A stretch of 33,426 bases of DNA from an uncultured Eubacteriales bacterium (GTDB taxonomy: Bacteria; Bacillota; Clostridia; Christensenellales; Aristaeellaceae): contig UQNM01000021.1 in assembly GCA_900542395.1 (NCBI GenBank), positions 1 through 33,426 of the forward strand. Reading direction: 5' to 3'. Shown here piece by piece: positions 1 through 7,810 of this stretch (its first letter is position 1; each line of letters begins with the position of its first letter). Position numbers and translations under genes: made by a program. Under the pieces are notes generated by a model, which saw nothing but the letters and a program-made list of their open reading frames with translations, did no database searches and was not told the DNA's origin.

Positions 1-350
1 GTCTGGTCATGCACTCGGATCAGGGCTGGCAGTACCAGCACGCATTCTACCGTGGTGAACTTCAGAAGCACGGAATCATTCAATCCATGTCCCGAAAGGG
101 TAACTGCTATGACAATTGCATTATGGAAACCTTCTTCGGCAGACTGAAAAATGAAATGTTCTATGGATTTGAGAAGAATTATCACTCCTTTGAAGCCTTT
201 TCAAAGGCCATTGCCGAGTATATTGACTATTATAATAACAGCAGAATCCAAGCTAAAACAAAATGGATGCCTCCCTCCAAGTTCAGGGAAGCATCCATGA
301 TGGAATCTTAATTATTCAATTTTGAACCGGTGTCCAGAAAACTGGGTACA
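1..350 (+). mobile_element. Right end of an IS3-family (IS150-like) insertion sequence, truncated by the window edge
   Basis: The window opens inside the transposase gene and leaves the element at an IS3-type terminal inverted repeat at about 331-350, which begins TGTCC, carries ACTGGG and ends in CA. This is the usual form of the right end of IS150-group elements (family knowledge). The left end lies outside the window, so the opposite repeat and target duplication cannot be checked. The repeat stops only 27 bp before the proposed start of the LysR gene, so the element has replaced or displaced that gene's upstream region. The exact outer boundary is uncertain by a few bases. Confidence 0.8.
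3..311 (+). CDS. IS3-family transposase OrfB, C-terminal part (partial, 5' end outside window)
   Basis: The frame is open from the first bases and encodes the last roughly 100 residues of an IS3-family transposase catalytic subunit (DDE/rve integrase fold). Near the start is the motif HSDQGWQY, which carries the second catalytic Asp. Next come SMSRKGNCYDN and the ETFF-x-RLKNE stretch holding the catalytic Glu. The C-terminal Y-I-x-Y-YN-x-R-I-x-K segment is diagnostic of OrfB of the IS150 group. The gene ends in TAA about 20 bp before the terminal inverted repeat, the normal arrangement. In intact elements OrfB is made as a fusion with OrfA by programmed frameshifting; OrfA is not in the window. 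No frame disruption is visible in the part present, so the element could be active. Confidence 0.93.
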   Translation: MVMHSDQGWQYQHAFYRGELQKHGIIQSMSRKGNCYDNCIMETFFGRLKNEMFYGFEKNYHSFEAFSKAIAEYIDYYNNSRIQAKTKWMPPSKFREASMMES

Positions 351-377
351 TATCAGATCGACCGCGGGGGGATTTTC

Positions 378-1307
378 TTGAATTTTAAGCATATCAACTA
401 CGTGCTGACCGTCCTGACCGAGGGCTCTATCACCGCGGCGAGCAAAAAGCTGTTCGTCTCTCAGCCCGCGCTTTCGCAGACGATCAAGCTCATCGAACAG
501 GATCTGGGCGCGCCCATCTTCGACCGCTCCACCGATCCCATCTCCCTGACGCACGCCGGGCAGCGCTACGTCGAGGCGGCGCAGGCCATTTTGGATATCG
601 ACCGCAACCTCCACGCGGAAATCGCCGAAACCAAGAAAGAGGTGCACGGCCGCATGCGCGTGGGCATTTCCAGCCAGCGCGGCATCCAGCTCCTGCCCCT
701 GATTATCCCTGAGTTCATCAAGCGCTACCCCTACGTCAAAATTGAGCTGCTGGAATACGGCAGCGACACCCTCGAGCGGCTCACCGCCGAAGGTCAGTGC
801 GATCTGGGGCTGATTACCACCGCCGTCAAGCCCAACCGCCTCAACTATGTGCTCATCGAAAACGAGCAGGTCGTGCTGATGGCCGCGCGCTCCACCGAGC
901 TGGCGCACCGCTTTGAGGATGGCCAGCCCATCGACATCAAGGACGCGATGGGCGAAAAATTCGTCTGCATGACGGAAAGCCACAGCGTCCGCACCATTCA
1001 GGACAGGCTCTTTGAGCGCTGCAATTTCAAGCCCAACGTCATTCTGGAAACCGACAACATGGAGGCCGCCAAGCACGTCGCCGCGCGCGCCAACGCCGTC
1101 ATGCTCATCCCCCACGTCTACGTCGTCAATTCGATGGAGCTGAAATACCGCGTTCAGTGCCACCCCATCAAGAACAACGATTACGAGCGCCATTTCTTCT
1201 TCTGCTACCGCAAGGGCATGTATCTGACCCGCTATATGGAGGATTTCGGCCGCATCGTCTGCGACAAGCTGAATGTGCCGTTCAACATGCCGGGGCACGA
1301 GGCGTAA
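378..1307 (+). CDS. LysR-type transcriptional regulator
   Basis: The product is 309 residues, the standard LysR length. Residues about 1-60 form the winged helix-turn-helix, with the signature A-A-S-K-K-L-F-V-S-Q-P-A-L-S-Q-T-I-K followed by L-G-x-x-I-F-D-R. About 90-300 is the periplasmic-binding-protein-like effector domain (RVGISSQRG...LLPLIIPEF). I chose TTG at 378 because six Gs (366-371) lie six bases upstream and the protein then starts N-F-K-H-I-N-Y-V, which fits the family. The longer in-frame GTG at 330 lies inside the IS inverted repeat and would add a non-homologous leader. The gene ends at a strong terminator. Target genes and ligand cannot be told: no divergent partner is visible because an IS occupies the upstream side. 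Expression may now depend on the IS. Confidence 0.9.
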   Translation: MNFKHINYVLTVLTEGSITAASKKLFVSQPALSQTIKLIEQDLGAPIFDRSTDPISLTHAGQRYVEAAQAILDIDRNLHAEIAETKKEVHGRMRVGISSQRGIQLLPLIIPEFIKRYPYVKIELLEYGSDTLERLTAEGQCDLGLITTAVKPNRLNYVLIENEQVVLMAARSTELAHRFEDGQPIDIKDAMGEKFVCMTESHSVRTIQDRLFERCNFKPNVILETDNMEAAKHVAARANAVMLIPHVYVVNSMELKYRVQCHPIKNNDYERHFFFCYRKGMYLTRYMEDFGRIVCDKLNVPFNMPGHEA

Positions 1308-1328
1308 CCTCAAAATTCCGCTCCATTC

Positions 1329-1355
1329 ACCGCGCCGGGCGCGGTTTTTTATTTT
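1329..1355 (+). terminator. Intrinsic terminator of the LysR gene
   Basis: A perfect 7-bp stem ACCGCGC / GCGCGGT with a 3-base CGG loop is followed by a T-rich tract (TTTTTTATTTTT). It lies 21 bases past the LysR stop codon. Confidence 0.9.
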
Positions 1356-1402
1356 TCGAAAAATTTTTGCAAAAAGAAATGGAATTGTTTTTGAGTGATC
1401 AC

Positions 1403-1430
1403 TTGATTTTCAGTCGCTTTGTGCTATACT
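1403..1430 (+). promoter_or_regulatory. Sigma-A type promoter for the surface protein gene
   Basis: The -35 TTGATT (1403-1408) and -10 TATACT (1425-1430) are separated by 16 bp, giving a start near 1437 and a leader of about 90 bases. The leader contains an inverted repeat CGCCCGC (1472-1478) / GCGGGCG (1497-1503) shortly before the GGGAGG ribosome site. Confidence 0.75.
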
Positions 1431-1527
1431 TATCGGGTGGTTTATTTGGTTTTGATGGTGTGCCTTTGATGCGCCCGCCGCCGGTGGAAGCTGTCAGCGG
1501 GCGGAAAAACACTTGGGAGGAATGAAA

Positions 1528-3356
1528 ATGAAAAGAAGGATTCTGGTTTTTCTTCTGGCGTTGTGCCTCGCGGCGGCGCTCGTTCCGGTAACTGCATTTG
1601 CCGGGGGGGGTATAATTTTGGAGGCGGGAACGGTACAGAGAAAGACCCGTGGCTGATTACCTCGCGCGAAGATCTGATCGCTCTGGCAGAATTTCTGAAC
1701 TCCGGCGACGCGGCGACGAACTATAATAACTGCGATGGCTATTATTTTAAGCAGACCGCCGACATCGACCTGACAGGCGTTAAATGGGAACCAATCGGCT
1801 ATTCCGGCGGCACATGCTTTTCAGGCAATTACGACGGTGACGGGCACATCATCGCAAACGCATATTCCGAAGGAAAAGCAGACATTGATACAGAAGGTAA
1901 TTACTCTTCAACCGCAGGAATATTTGGATGGGTCATCTTTGGTTCCGTTCAAAATCTGCACGTCAAAGCCGCCACATTCGTGGCAACCGGAAAAAACGAT
2001 TACAGTTTTGTGGGCGGCATTACGGGCATGTGCTATGGCGCGTCCATCAAAAACTGCTCGGTTACCGGTTCCTCGTTGGAAAGCAGGCGCAACAGCAACA
2101 ATAACTGTGCCGGAAGCATCGCGGGCTACTCCGCTGGCGGTCAATTTGAAAACTGTGCCGCCGAAAACAACCATGTCACGAGCATGGCTTACGGCGGCGG
2201 TTTTGTGGGTGAAGTAGACGATGACAACGCTGGTATAACCACCCCGTCTACATTTATAAATTGTTATGCAGCCAAGTGCACGGTGACAGCTACTACTGGG
2301 GATTCGCAGGGTTCAAGTTTTGCGGGTGGCTTTGCCGGTCAAATAACAAATGAAAAGCCGACCGCTGAAAATTGTTTTGTATATCGCGCTACGCTGTCCA
2401 CTGATGGAACGTCTGCGTCACACCAATCTATCGGCGTTTTTGCGGGCAATCTATGGGGAAATCCGTCTGCTCACTACCAGAGCAAGATCATCACCCAAAA
2501 CTGCTTCTACGGAGAATGTGGAACGACAGAAAACGCGGAAGGTGCCGAGCAAAAGACGGCAGAAGAATTTGAAAACGGAACCGTGGCAAAGCTGCTGGGC
2601 GACGCATTTGTGCAGCACGGTGGTTCTCCCTCGTTGTCTAGCAAACCCGCGGATTACAGCGCAGTTGACGCGGCCATCGCCAAGGCGAAAGCGCTGAACA
2701 GGGACGAATACAAGGACTTCTCCGCTGTCGAAGCCGCCGTCAACGCCGTCGTTCGCGGCAAGCCGCTTTCGGAACAGGCCAAAGTTGACGCGATGGCAAA
2801 GGCTATCGAAGACGCGATAGCCGCGCTGCAATACAAGGACGCGGATTACAGCGCGGTTGACGCGGCCATCGCCAAGGCGGACAAGCTGAACCGAGACGAA
2901 TACAAGGATTTCTCCGCTGTTGAAGCCGCCGTTAGAGCCGTCGTTCGCGGCAAGCCGCTTTCGGAACAGGCCGAAGTTGACGCGATGGCAAAGGCCATTG
3001 AAGACGCGATTGCCGCGCTGCAATACAAGGGCGCGGATTACAGCGCGGTTGACGTGGCCATCGCCAAGGCGGACGCGCTGAACAAGGACGAATACAAGGA
3101 CTTCTCCGCTGTCGATGCCGCCGTCAACGCCGTCGTTCGCGGTAAGCCGCTTACAGAACAGGCCGATGTTGACGCGATGGCAAAGGCCATCGAAGATGCG
3201 ATAACCGCGCTGGAGAAAAAGCCTGTTAAAATGGCCGTGCAGCTTCCTCAGACGGGCGATGATTCCAACCTCGCCTTGTGGGCGGCGCTTCTGCTCGTCA
3301 GCGGCGCGGCCATCTGCACGATGATGGCGGGCAAAAGGAAGAATTACGAAAAATAA
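1528..3356 (+). CDS. Sortase-anchored surface protein with GLUG-like and FIVAR-like repeats; frame broken at a G8 tract
   Basis: This is a predicted cell-wall-anchored surface protein. A ribosome site GGGAGG precedes ATG 1528 (or ATG 1522, same frame). That frame encodes a clear signal peptide, MKRRILVFLLALCLA...VTAFA, then hits eight Gs (1603-1610) and soon stops. The remainder is in the next frame and runs without interruption to 3356. With nine Gs the two would join as a secreted protein starting just after the A-F-A cleavage site. The body begins GNGTEKDPW-x-I-T, then a beta-helix-like region with GLUG-type repeats (GGITG, GSIAG, GGFVG, GGFAG). Three 64-residue FIVAR-like repeats follow (DYSAVDAAIAKA...). 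The C-terminus has LPQTG, a hydrophobic segment and a KRK tail, so it is a sortase substrate. The likely role is adhesion or binding of a glycan or peptide ligand, which is inference. Phase variation and sequencing error are both possible explanations of the frame break. Confidence 0.85.
1603..1610 (+). repeat. Homopolymer of eight Gs at the signal-peptide/mature-protein junction
   Basis: The G8 run sits exactly where the signal-peptide frame must pass to the frame of the mature protein. Six or nine Gs restore one continuous reading frame; eight do not. It is the only frame conflict in this gene. Confidence 0.9.
2649..3224 (+). repeat. Three tandem 192-bp repeats encoding FIVAR-like modules
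   Basis: Units start at 2649, 2841 and 3033 with GCGGATTACAGCG and are exactly 192 bp (64 codons) apart. They are nearly identical at the DNA level, differing mainly in codons after DYSAVD and around RGKPL. Each encodes DYSAVD-x-AIAKA, NRDEYKDFSAV, VVRGKPL and DAMAKAIEDAI. The in-frame length means copy number can change by recombination without loss of frame. Confidence 0.95.
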
Positions 3357-3373
3357 CAAAATAAACTCTACAC

Positions 3374-3407
3374 AAAAACGCGGGCGCACATGACACGCCC
3401 GCGTTTT
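3374..3407. terminator. Bidirectional intrinsic terminator between the surface gene and glcK
   Basis: The stem ACGCGGGCG / CGCCCGCGT (3378-3386 with 3396-3404) is flanked by A4 on the left and T4 on the right. It can therefore end transcription from both the plus-strand surface gene and the minus-strand glcK, whose stop lies 23 bases away. Confidence 0.9.
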
Positions 3408-3429
3408 AATTTGCTTGAGGAGTCCTCCG

Positions 3430-4377
3430 TCATTCGCGCCCCAGCAGCGCCGCGCCGATGATGCCCGCGTCCGCGCCGAGCTGCGCAAGCTGAATGCTCG
3501 GGTACGGCAGGGTTTTGAAAAACACCAGCGGCCGCACCGCCTCGCGCACCGCGTCGAGCAGATATTCGCCCGCCATGGATACGCCGCCGCCCAGCACGAT
3601 CACCTCCGGGTCGAGCACGTTGAACAGGCTCACAATGCCGTGCGCCAGCCCCTTGACGTATTCATCAAACACCTGCTTGGCGGTCTCGTCGCCCGCCTTG
3701 GCGCAGTCGATGACGATTTTCGCGTTGATCTTCTCCGCGTCGCCGCCGCAGCGCGCGAGAATCGCGCTCTCCGGGTGCTTCTCCACCGCGCGCTTGGCCT
3801 CGCGGATGATGGCCGTCGCGGAAGCATAGCGCTCAAAGCAGCCCTTGTTGCCGCAGGTGCACGGCTCGCCGTCCATCTTGATAATCATGTGGCCGATTTC
3901 CGAACCGATGCCGTGCACGCCGGAATACGGCCTGCCGTTGATGACGATGCCGCCGCCCACGCCCGTGCCCAGCGTGATAAACACGCTCGATTTCGTGCCC
4001 TTGCTCACGCCCGCGATGGATTCGGCGTAGCCCGCCACCGTCGCGTCGTTATCGACGACAACCCGGTTCGGCAGATACTTGCCCATCTCCGCCACAAACG
4101 GAACCTCGTGCCAGCCGAGGTTGGTGCAAAACGGGATGATTCCCGTCTTGGGGTCGCATATACCCGGCACGCCCACGCCGATGGCCGCAACATCCGCCAT
4201 CGCGACGTTCGCCTGCTTCGCCACATCCTCGCACAGCGCCGCGATATCGCGGATGATCGCCTGATACGGGCGCTCCTTCATCGTCGGGGTCGAGCCCTTG
4301 GATAGAATCTCGCCGCGTTCGTTCACAACGCCCGCCTTAATGCCCGTTCCGCCCAAATCCACACCGATGTACAGCAT
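3430..4377 (-). CDS. glcK: ROK-family glucokinase
   Basis: This 315-residue cytoplasmic sugar kinase of the ROK family most likely phosphorylates glucose to glucose 6-phosphate with ATP. The N-terminal phosphate-binding motif GVDLGGTGIKAG lies at residues 5-16. The ROK signature (LGTGVGGG, then GSEIGH) is followed by the zinc-binding C-x-C-G-x2-G-C-x-E-R-Y motif. The length is typical and AGGAGG lies seven bases before ATG. It follows hprK with a 74-bp gap, so the two are probably co-transcribed. That pairs the enzyme making the glycolytic signal with the kinase that reads it in carbon catabolite control. Some ROK members use N-acetylmannosamine or other sugars, so glucose specificity is inferred from the family and context. 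Confidence 0.9.
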   Translation of the reverse strand: MLYIGVDLGGTGIKAGVVNERGEILSKGSTPTMKERPYQAIIRDIAALCEDVAKQANVAMADVAAIGVGVPGICDPKTGIIPFCTNLGWHEVPFVAEMGKYLPNRVVVDNDATVAGYAESIAGVSKGTKSSVFITLGTGVGGGIVINGRPYSGVHGIGSEIGHMIIKMDGEPCTCGNKGCFERYASATAIIREAKRAVEKHPESAILARCGGDAEKINAKIVIDCAKAGDETAKQVFDEYVKGLAHGIVSLFNVLDPEVIVLGGGVSMAGEYLLDAVREAVRPLVFFKTLPYPSIQLAQLGADAGIIGAALLGRE

Positions 4378-4450
4378 AACGTGTCCTCCTCTTATTCAAT
4401 TCCCCCGCCGCGCCCCGGCCGGTCAGAGCCGCGCGCGCCCGGAAAGGGAT

Positions 4451-5374
4451 TTATTCCTGATGGGTGTAATGCTTTTTGAGCCTGCGGTCCAGCTCGGCGA
4501 CCGCGTCGTAGCCCTCCGCCTTCAGCCGCCAGTTCCGCGCCGCGATTTCCACCACCATCGCCAGACTCCGGCCGGGGCGCACGGGCAGCTCGATCAGCGG
4601 CAGCTCCACGCCCAAAATCTCCATCGTCTTTTCCTTGTTGCCCAGGCGGTCGTAATCCTTGCCCTCCTGCCAAAACTCCAAATGGATCACCAGATCAATG
4701 CGCGAGCGCCGCACAATCGAGCCGATGCCGAAAATCGCCTTGATATCCACAATGCCCACGCCGCGCAGCTCCATGAAGTCGCGCACCATCTCCGGCGATT
4801 CGCCGAACAGCGCGCGCCCCACGCGGGAGATATCCACCACGTCGTCGGCGACGAGCTGATGGCCGTGCTTGATGAGCTCCAGCGCGCACTCGCTCTTGCC
4901 CACGCCGCTTTCGCCGGTAATCATCAGCCCCACGCCGAACACATCCAGCAGCACGCCGTGACAGGTCTGCCTCGGGGCGAGCGCCTCGCTCAAATAGGTG
5001 ATGGCCTTCGCCGAAAAGAGGCTCGTCTCCTCGTCCGATCCGTACACGGGCACGCCGTTTTTGCGCGCCTGCCTGAGCAGCTCCGGCGGGCACTTCATCT
5101 TTCGGGCGATGATGATGCAGGGGATGTCATACGAAAAATAGCGCTCGAGCCGTTCGCAGCGCACGTCCTCCGGCAGGTTATCCAGATAGGCCATCTCGGT
5201 TTTGCCGATGACCTGCGGCCTTTCGAACGCAAAGATGTCGAAATACCCCGCGAATTGCAGGCCGGGTCTGCAAAGGTCGGCCATCCTGATGCAGGGCTGC
5301 TTTTCCTTTCCCGCGTGGCTGATGGTTCGCAGCGCCATGGCGCTGGCGAGCTTTTCGGGCGATATGCTCATCAT
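4451..5374 (-). CDS. hprK: HPr kinase/phosphorylase
   Basis: The bifunctional enzyme phosphorylates and dephosphorylates the regulatory serine (Ser46) of HPr, controlling CcpA-dependent catabolite repression in Gram-positive bacteria. The start at 5374 gives 307 residues, the usual length; AGGAGG lies six bases upstream and a second ATG follows directly. The N-terminal domain is about 1-125. The catalytic domain shows T-C-H-G-V-L, the Walker A GESGVGKSE, VADDVV, and the family signature MELRGVGIVDIKAIFG, so the known catalytic residues (His, Lys, Glu) appear intact. The partner HPr and PTS genes are not in the window. A -10 TATAAT lies at 5402-5407, and glcK follows. Confidence 0.95.
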   Translation of the reverse strand: MMSISPEKLASAMALRTISHAGKEKQPCIRMADLCRPGLQFAGYFDIFAFERPQVIGKTEMAYLDNLPEDVRCERLERYFSYDIPCIIIARKMKCPPELLRQARKNGVPVYGSDEETSLFSAKAITYLSEALAPRQTCHGVLLDVFGVGLMITGESGVGKSECALELIKHGHQLVADDVVDISRVGRALFGESPEMVRDFMELRGVGIVDIKAIFGIGSIVRRSRIDLVIHLEFWQEGKDYDRLGNKEKTMEILGVELPLIELPVRPGRSLAMVVEIAARNWRLKAEGYDAVAELDRRLKKHYTHQE

Positions 5375-5401
5375 CCGTTTCCTCCTGTCCGTCTTACGTT
5401 C

Positions 5402-5430
5402 ATTATACCCCATCGCGCGCGGAAAGACCA
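5402..5430 (-). promoter_or_regulatory. Promoter of hprK (-10 clear, -35 weak)
   Basis: On the minus strand TATAAT (5402-5407) lies 16 bases upstream of the hprK ribosome site. At 17-bp spacing the -35 would be TGGTCT (5425-5430), a poor match, so the promoter may be moderate or activator-assisted. Confidence 0.6.
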
Positions 5431-5488
5431 GCTTATTTTTGGCTCAGTCGGCTGCTTGCGCGGGCGATTTTGCGCCGTTTTCCATACG

Positions 5489-5542
5489 AAAAAGGCTGAC
5501 GCCCCGCGGCGAATCGACGCCGCCGAGGTCATCAGCCTTTTT
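5489..5542 (-). terminator. Intrinsic terminator after the HD-domain gene
   Basis: An 11-bp stem AAAAAGGCTGA / TCAGCCTTTTT contains an inner hairpin GCGGCG / CGCCGC. Read on the minus strand it begins seven bases after the HD-gene stop and ends in five Ts. It marks the end of the long minus-strand unit and insulates hprK-glcK. Confidence 0.9.
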
Positions 5543-5548
5543 CAGTTG

Positions 5549-6058
5549 TCACAATCCCACGGCTCTGCATCTTCTGAGAATCCGCAGGGCTCTGGCGCTG
5601 TGCAAAAGCTCCATCACCGCGCTGATCTTGTCCGCCGCGCTGACCAGCGCCGTTTCCCGGTATCTGGGCAGCGCGATGTTGAGCGGGAACATGTGCTTTT
5701 TGATCACGTCGCGCTCGATCTCGTTCAATTCAAACTGCTTCTGCGCGTTGCTGAGCGCTTCCCGCGCGTGGGTGAAGCCGTGCAGCGGCCGCATGCTGGC
5801 CGGATCGTTCCAGTTATACATGAAGAAATCGTGCAGCAGCGCGCCGCGCACCATGCTCCTTCTGTCCACGCGCACGCGCCATTTATCCGCCAGCCGCAGC
5901 GCGATGTAGCACACCGCCAGACAGTGCTCGTACCGCGAGACCGTGCCGTGCTGCGGGAACGTGCGCAAAGCCTGCATATCCCGGTTTTCCAGCACGTCCC
6001 GACCCAGTCGGCACATTTCGCGAATCGTCAAATCGTTCGAGTTCATGTCAAGCGCCAA
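5549..6058 (-). CDS. HD-domain phosphohydrolase family protein
   Basis: This 169-residue cytoplasmic protein has the HD metal-site pattern: R-Y-E-H in the first helix (His about 45), the doublet H-D in GALLHDFFMYNW, the later K-K-H-M, and the final Asp in SAADKISA. HD enzymes hydrolyse phosphate esters of nucleotides or cyclic nucleotides; the substrate is not predictable from sequence. I use the TTG start at 6058 because GAAGG lies eight bases upstream. The next in-frame ATG (6046) has no ribosome site. The gene is 30 bp downstream of a secreted-protein gene and is the last gene before a strong terminator. Confidence 0.8.
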   Translation of the reverse strand: MALDMNSNDLTIREMCRLGRDVLENRDMQALRTFPQHGTVSRYEHCLAVCYIALRLADKWRVRVDRRSMVRGALLHDFFMYNWNDPASMRPLHGFTHAREALSNAQKQFELNEIERDVIKKHMFPLNIALPRYRETALVSAADKISAVMELLHSARALRILRRCRAVGL

Positions 6059-6088
6059 TGGAATCGCCTTCTTTCAAACAAAACGCGC

Positions 6089-7789
6089 TCAGTCGCCTAC
6101 AAGCGTCAGCAGGTTGGCCAGCACGCCCGGATGCATCACCAGCGATGCGGAGAGCTTCGCGGCCTGCTGCATCACCCCGTTTTGAATCTGGTCGAGCTGC
6201 GCGTCGGTGAGCTGGGTCATGTCGATGGCCTGACCGCCCGCAAACTCGATTTCCTCATAGTCCGCCTGTTCGAGCGTCACATTCGCGCCGAGCTTGAAGA
6301 TATCCGTCAGCGTCAGCGAAACGTCGGCCAGCGTGGCGAAAGCGTCGCCGTCGGTCTTCGTGTTCCCCTCGACGGCGGCGATCAGGCTATATTCGTCCTC
6401 GCCGTTGTCGCGGTAGCTCAGGGCGACGCTGCCGGTGAAATGCTCCACGTCCGCGCCGTCGTCATCCGGCTCGACCACGAAATGCGACACGCTGTTCACG
6501 CCCAGCCCCATCGCGGTATCGGCCTTGGTGTCCTTCAAATCGAGATAGCCGTTCAGGCTGCTGTCCTTCACACCGTTCACGTCCAGCCCGTCCTTCATTT
6601 TCACGTCGCCGACGAGCCGCTGATCGTTCAAAAGCTGCAATTCGCCGTGGCTGGTGACGATCGGCTGCTCGTTTTCGTCGTGCTTGACGGAGTAGGTGAA
6701 CGCGCCCTCATACGGCAGAACCTCGGTGAACTGCGGCAGCTCCGCGTCAAAGCCCACCGTCTCGCCGAAGTCGTCGTAGCTGACGATCATCTTGAGCACG
6801 TTGTCCGTGCTGTATTCCCAGGCGTTGTTGGTGTATTTGACCAGCTTCTTGAAGAAGTAGGAAACGTCGTTGTAGGTGCACAGCGCGCCGTCGTCCGCAA
6901 CGGCGTGAGACGGCTGCACGTAATCCACCGCCGGGTCGATCTCCTCGTCCTTGAAGATGCTGTCGATCACCTGCCGCGCCTGATAGCGGGTCACGCCGTT
7001 TTCGGCCAGCACGTCGGCGAGCGCCTGCTGGAACTTGCCCTGCGTCTCGCAGATCGTCGCGGAGATGTTCCAAAACAGCGTGTTGAACTTGTCCGCGTCG
7101 ATGGTGCCGACCATGCGCTGCGCCACCGCGTCGCGCGTCTCGGTCGCATCCAGATACGTGTCGTCAAAGACGTACAATTCGCCGGTGTCCATCTGCGTGC
7201 CGGAGACCCAGCCGAGCAGATGGCTCAGCATCAGCACCCCCACGTCGGAAGCGGTGATGCGCAGGCGCTCCATCGCCGGGTAATCGTCGAAATCCGGGTC
7301 GTCAGCGCTCTTGCCCGCCACACCGGAAAGCAGCCCCTCAAAACTCGTCGGGGCCGAGGCCAGCGCGCCCTCCGGCAGCGCGAGCACGAGCTTGCCGGTC
7401 AGGTTGGTCATCATCTGCACCGAGCCGTTGGCGTATGCCAGCGCGTCCGCGCTGAAAATCGTCAGGCCGTCGGTTTCGATCTCCGCGTGGATGCGCGCCG
7501 TGCCGAAATCATCGTAAAACGACATGTGCAGCTCGGTCGCTTCCATCAGCGAAACGACCGCGTTCAGCTTCTTTTCCAGCTTTTCGTCGCTCAGGCTCTT
7601 GACGACGTCGCCCAGCTTCAGCCGGAAGCCCGCGCTGAGGTTGAGCTGATTGCCCGCCACATAGCTGTCGGAAATTGCGGTCGTCGTCAGCTCGCCCGCC
7701 GCATAGTTGCTCTCCGCCAGAGACGCGGCGGGAGACAGCAGCATCGCGGCGCTCAGGCCGAAAGCCGTCACTTTGTTTTTCAAGCTCAT
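6089..7789 (-). CDS. Secreted protein of unknown function (566 aa)
   Basis: I do not recognise a family. The protein starts with a signal peptide (LKNK..., a hydrophobic core, then SPAASLAES) with likely cleavage after A-L-A. It has no lipobox and no membrane anchor. The body is acidic and rich in Thr, Asp and alternating hydrophobic residues, suggesting beta structure. Two halves seem similar in style: an N-terminal part with repeated strands and a C-terminal part (about 330-510) with paired strands such as GELQLLNDQRLVGDVKM and GYLDLKD. AAGGAGG precedes ATG by six bases. The gene lies 21 bp after the lipoprotein-like gene at 7811-9037 and shares its beta-rich, secreted character, so the two may act together at the cell surface. 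Confidence 0.75.
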   Translation of the reverse strand: MSLKNKVTAFGLSAAMLLSPAASLAESNYAAGELTTTAISDSYVAGNQLNLSAGFRLKLGDVVKSLSDEKLEKKLNAVVSLMEATELHMSFYDDFGTARIHAEIETDGLTIFSADALAYANGSVQMMTNLTGKLVLALPEGALASAPTSFEGLLSGVAGKSADDPDFDDYPAMERLRITASDVGVLMLSHLLGWVSGTQMDTGELYVFDDTYLDATETRDAVAQRMVGTIDADKFNTLFWNISATICETQGKFQQALADVLAENGVTRYQARQVIDSIFKDEEIDPAVDYVQPSHAVADDGALCTYNDVSYFFKKLVKYTNNAWEYSTDNVLKMIVSYDDFGETVGFDAELPQFTEVLPYEGAFTYSVKHDENEQPIVTSHGELQLLNDQRLVGDVKMKDGLDVNGVKDSSLNGYLDLKDTKADTAMGLGVNSVSHFVVEPDDDGADVEHFTGSVALSYRDNGEDEYSLIAAVEGNTKTDGDAFATLADVSLTLTDIFKLGANVTLEQADYEEIEFAGGQAIDMTQLTDAQLDQIQNGVMQQAAKLSASLVMHPGVLANLLTLVGD

Positions 7790-7810
7790 AGGTTGCCTCC
7801 TTGTTTTTTC

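Noticed and set aside
330..377. Upstream GTG start for the LysR gene at 330
   Set aside because: It falls inside the IS terminal repeat and adds residues unlike any LysR N-terminus; TTG 378 has a well-placed ribosome site.
312..1313. 333-codon minus-strand frame over the LysR gene
   Set aside because: The plus strand encodes a full LysR protein with HTH and effector domains; the minus frame has only biased His/Val/Asp composition.
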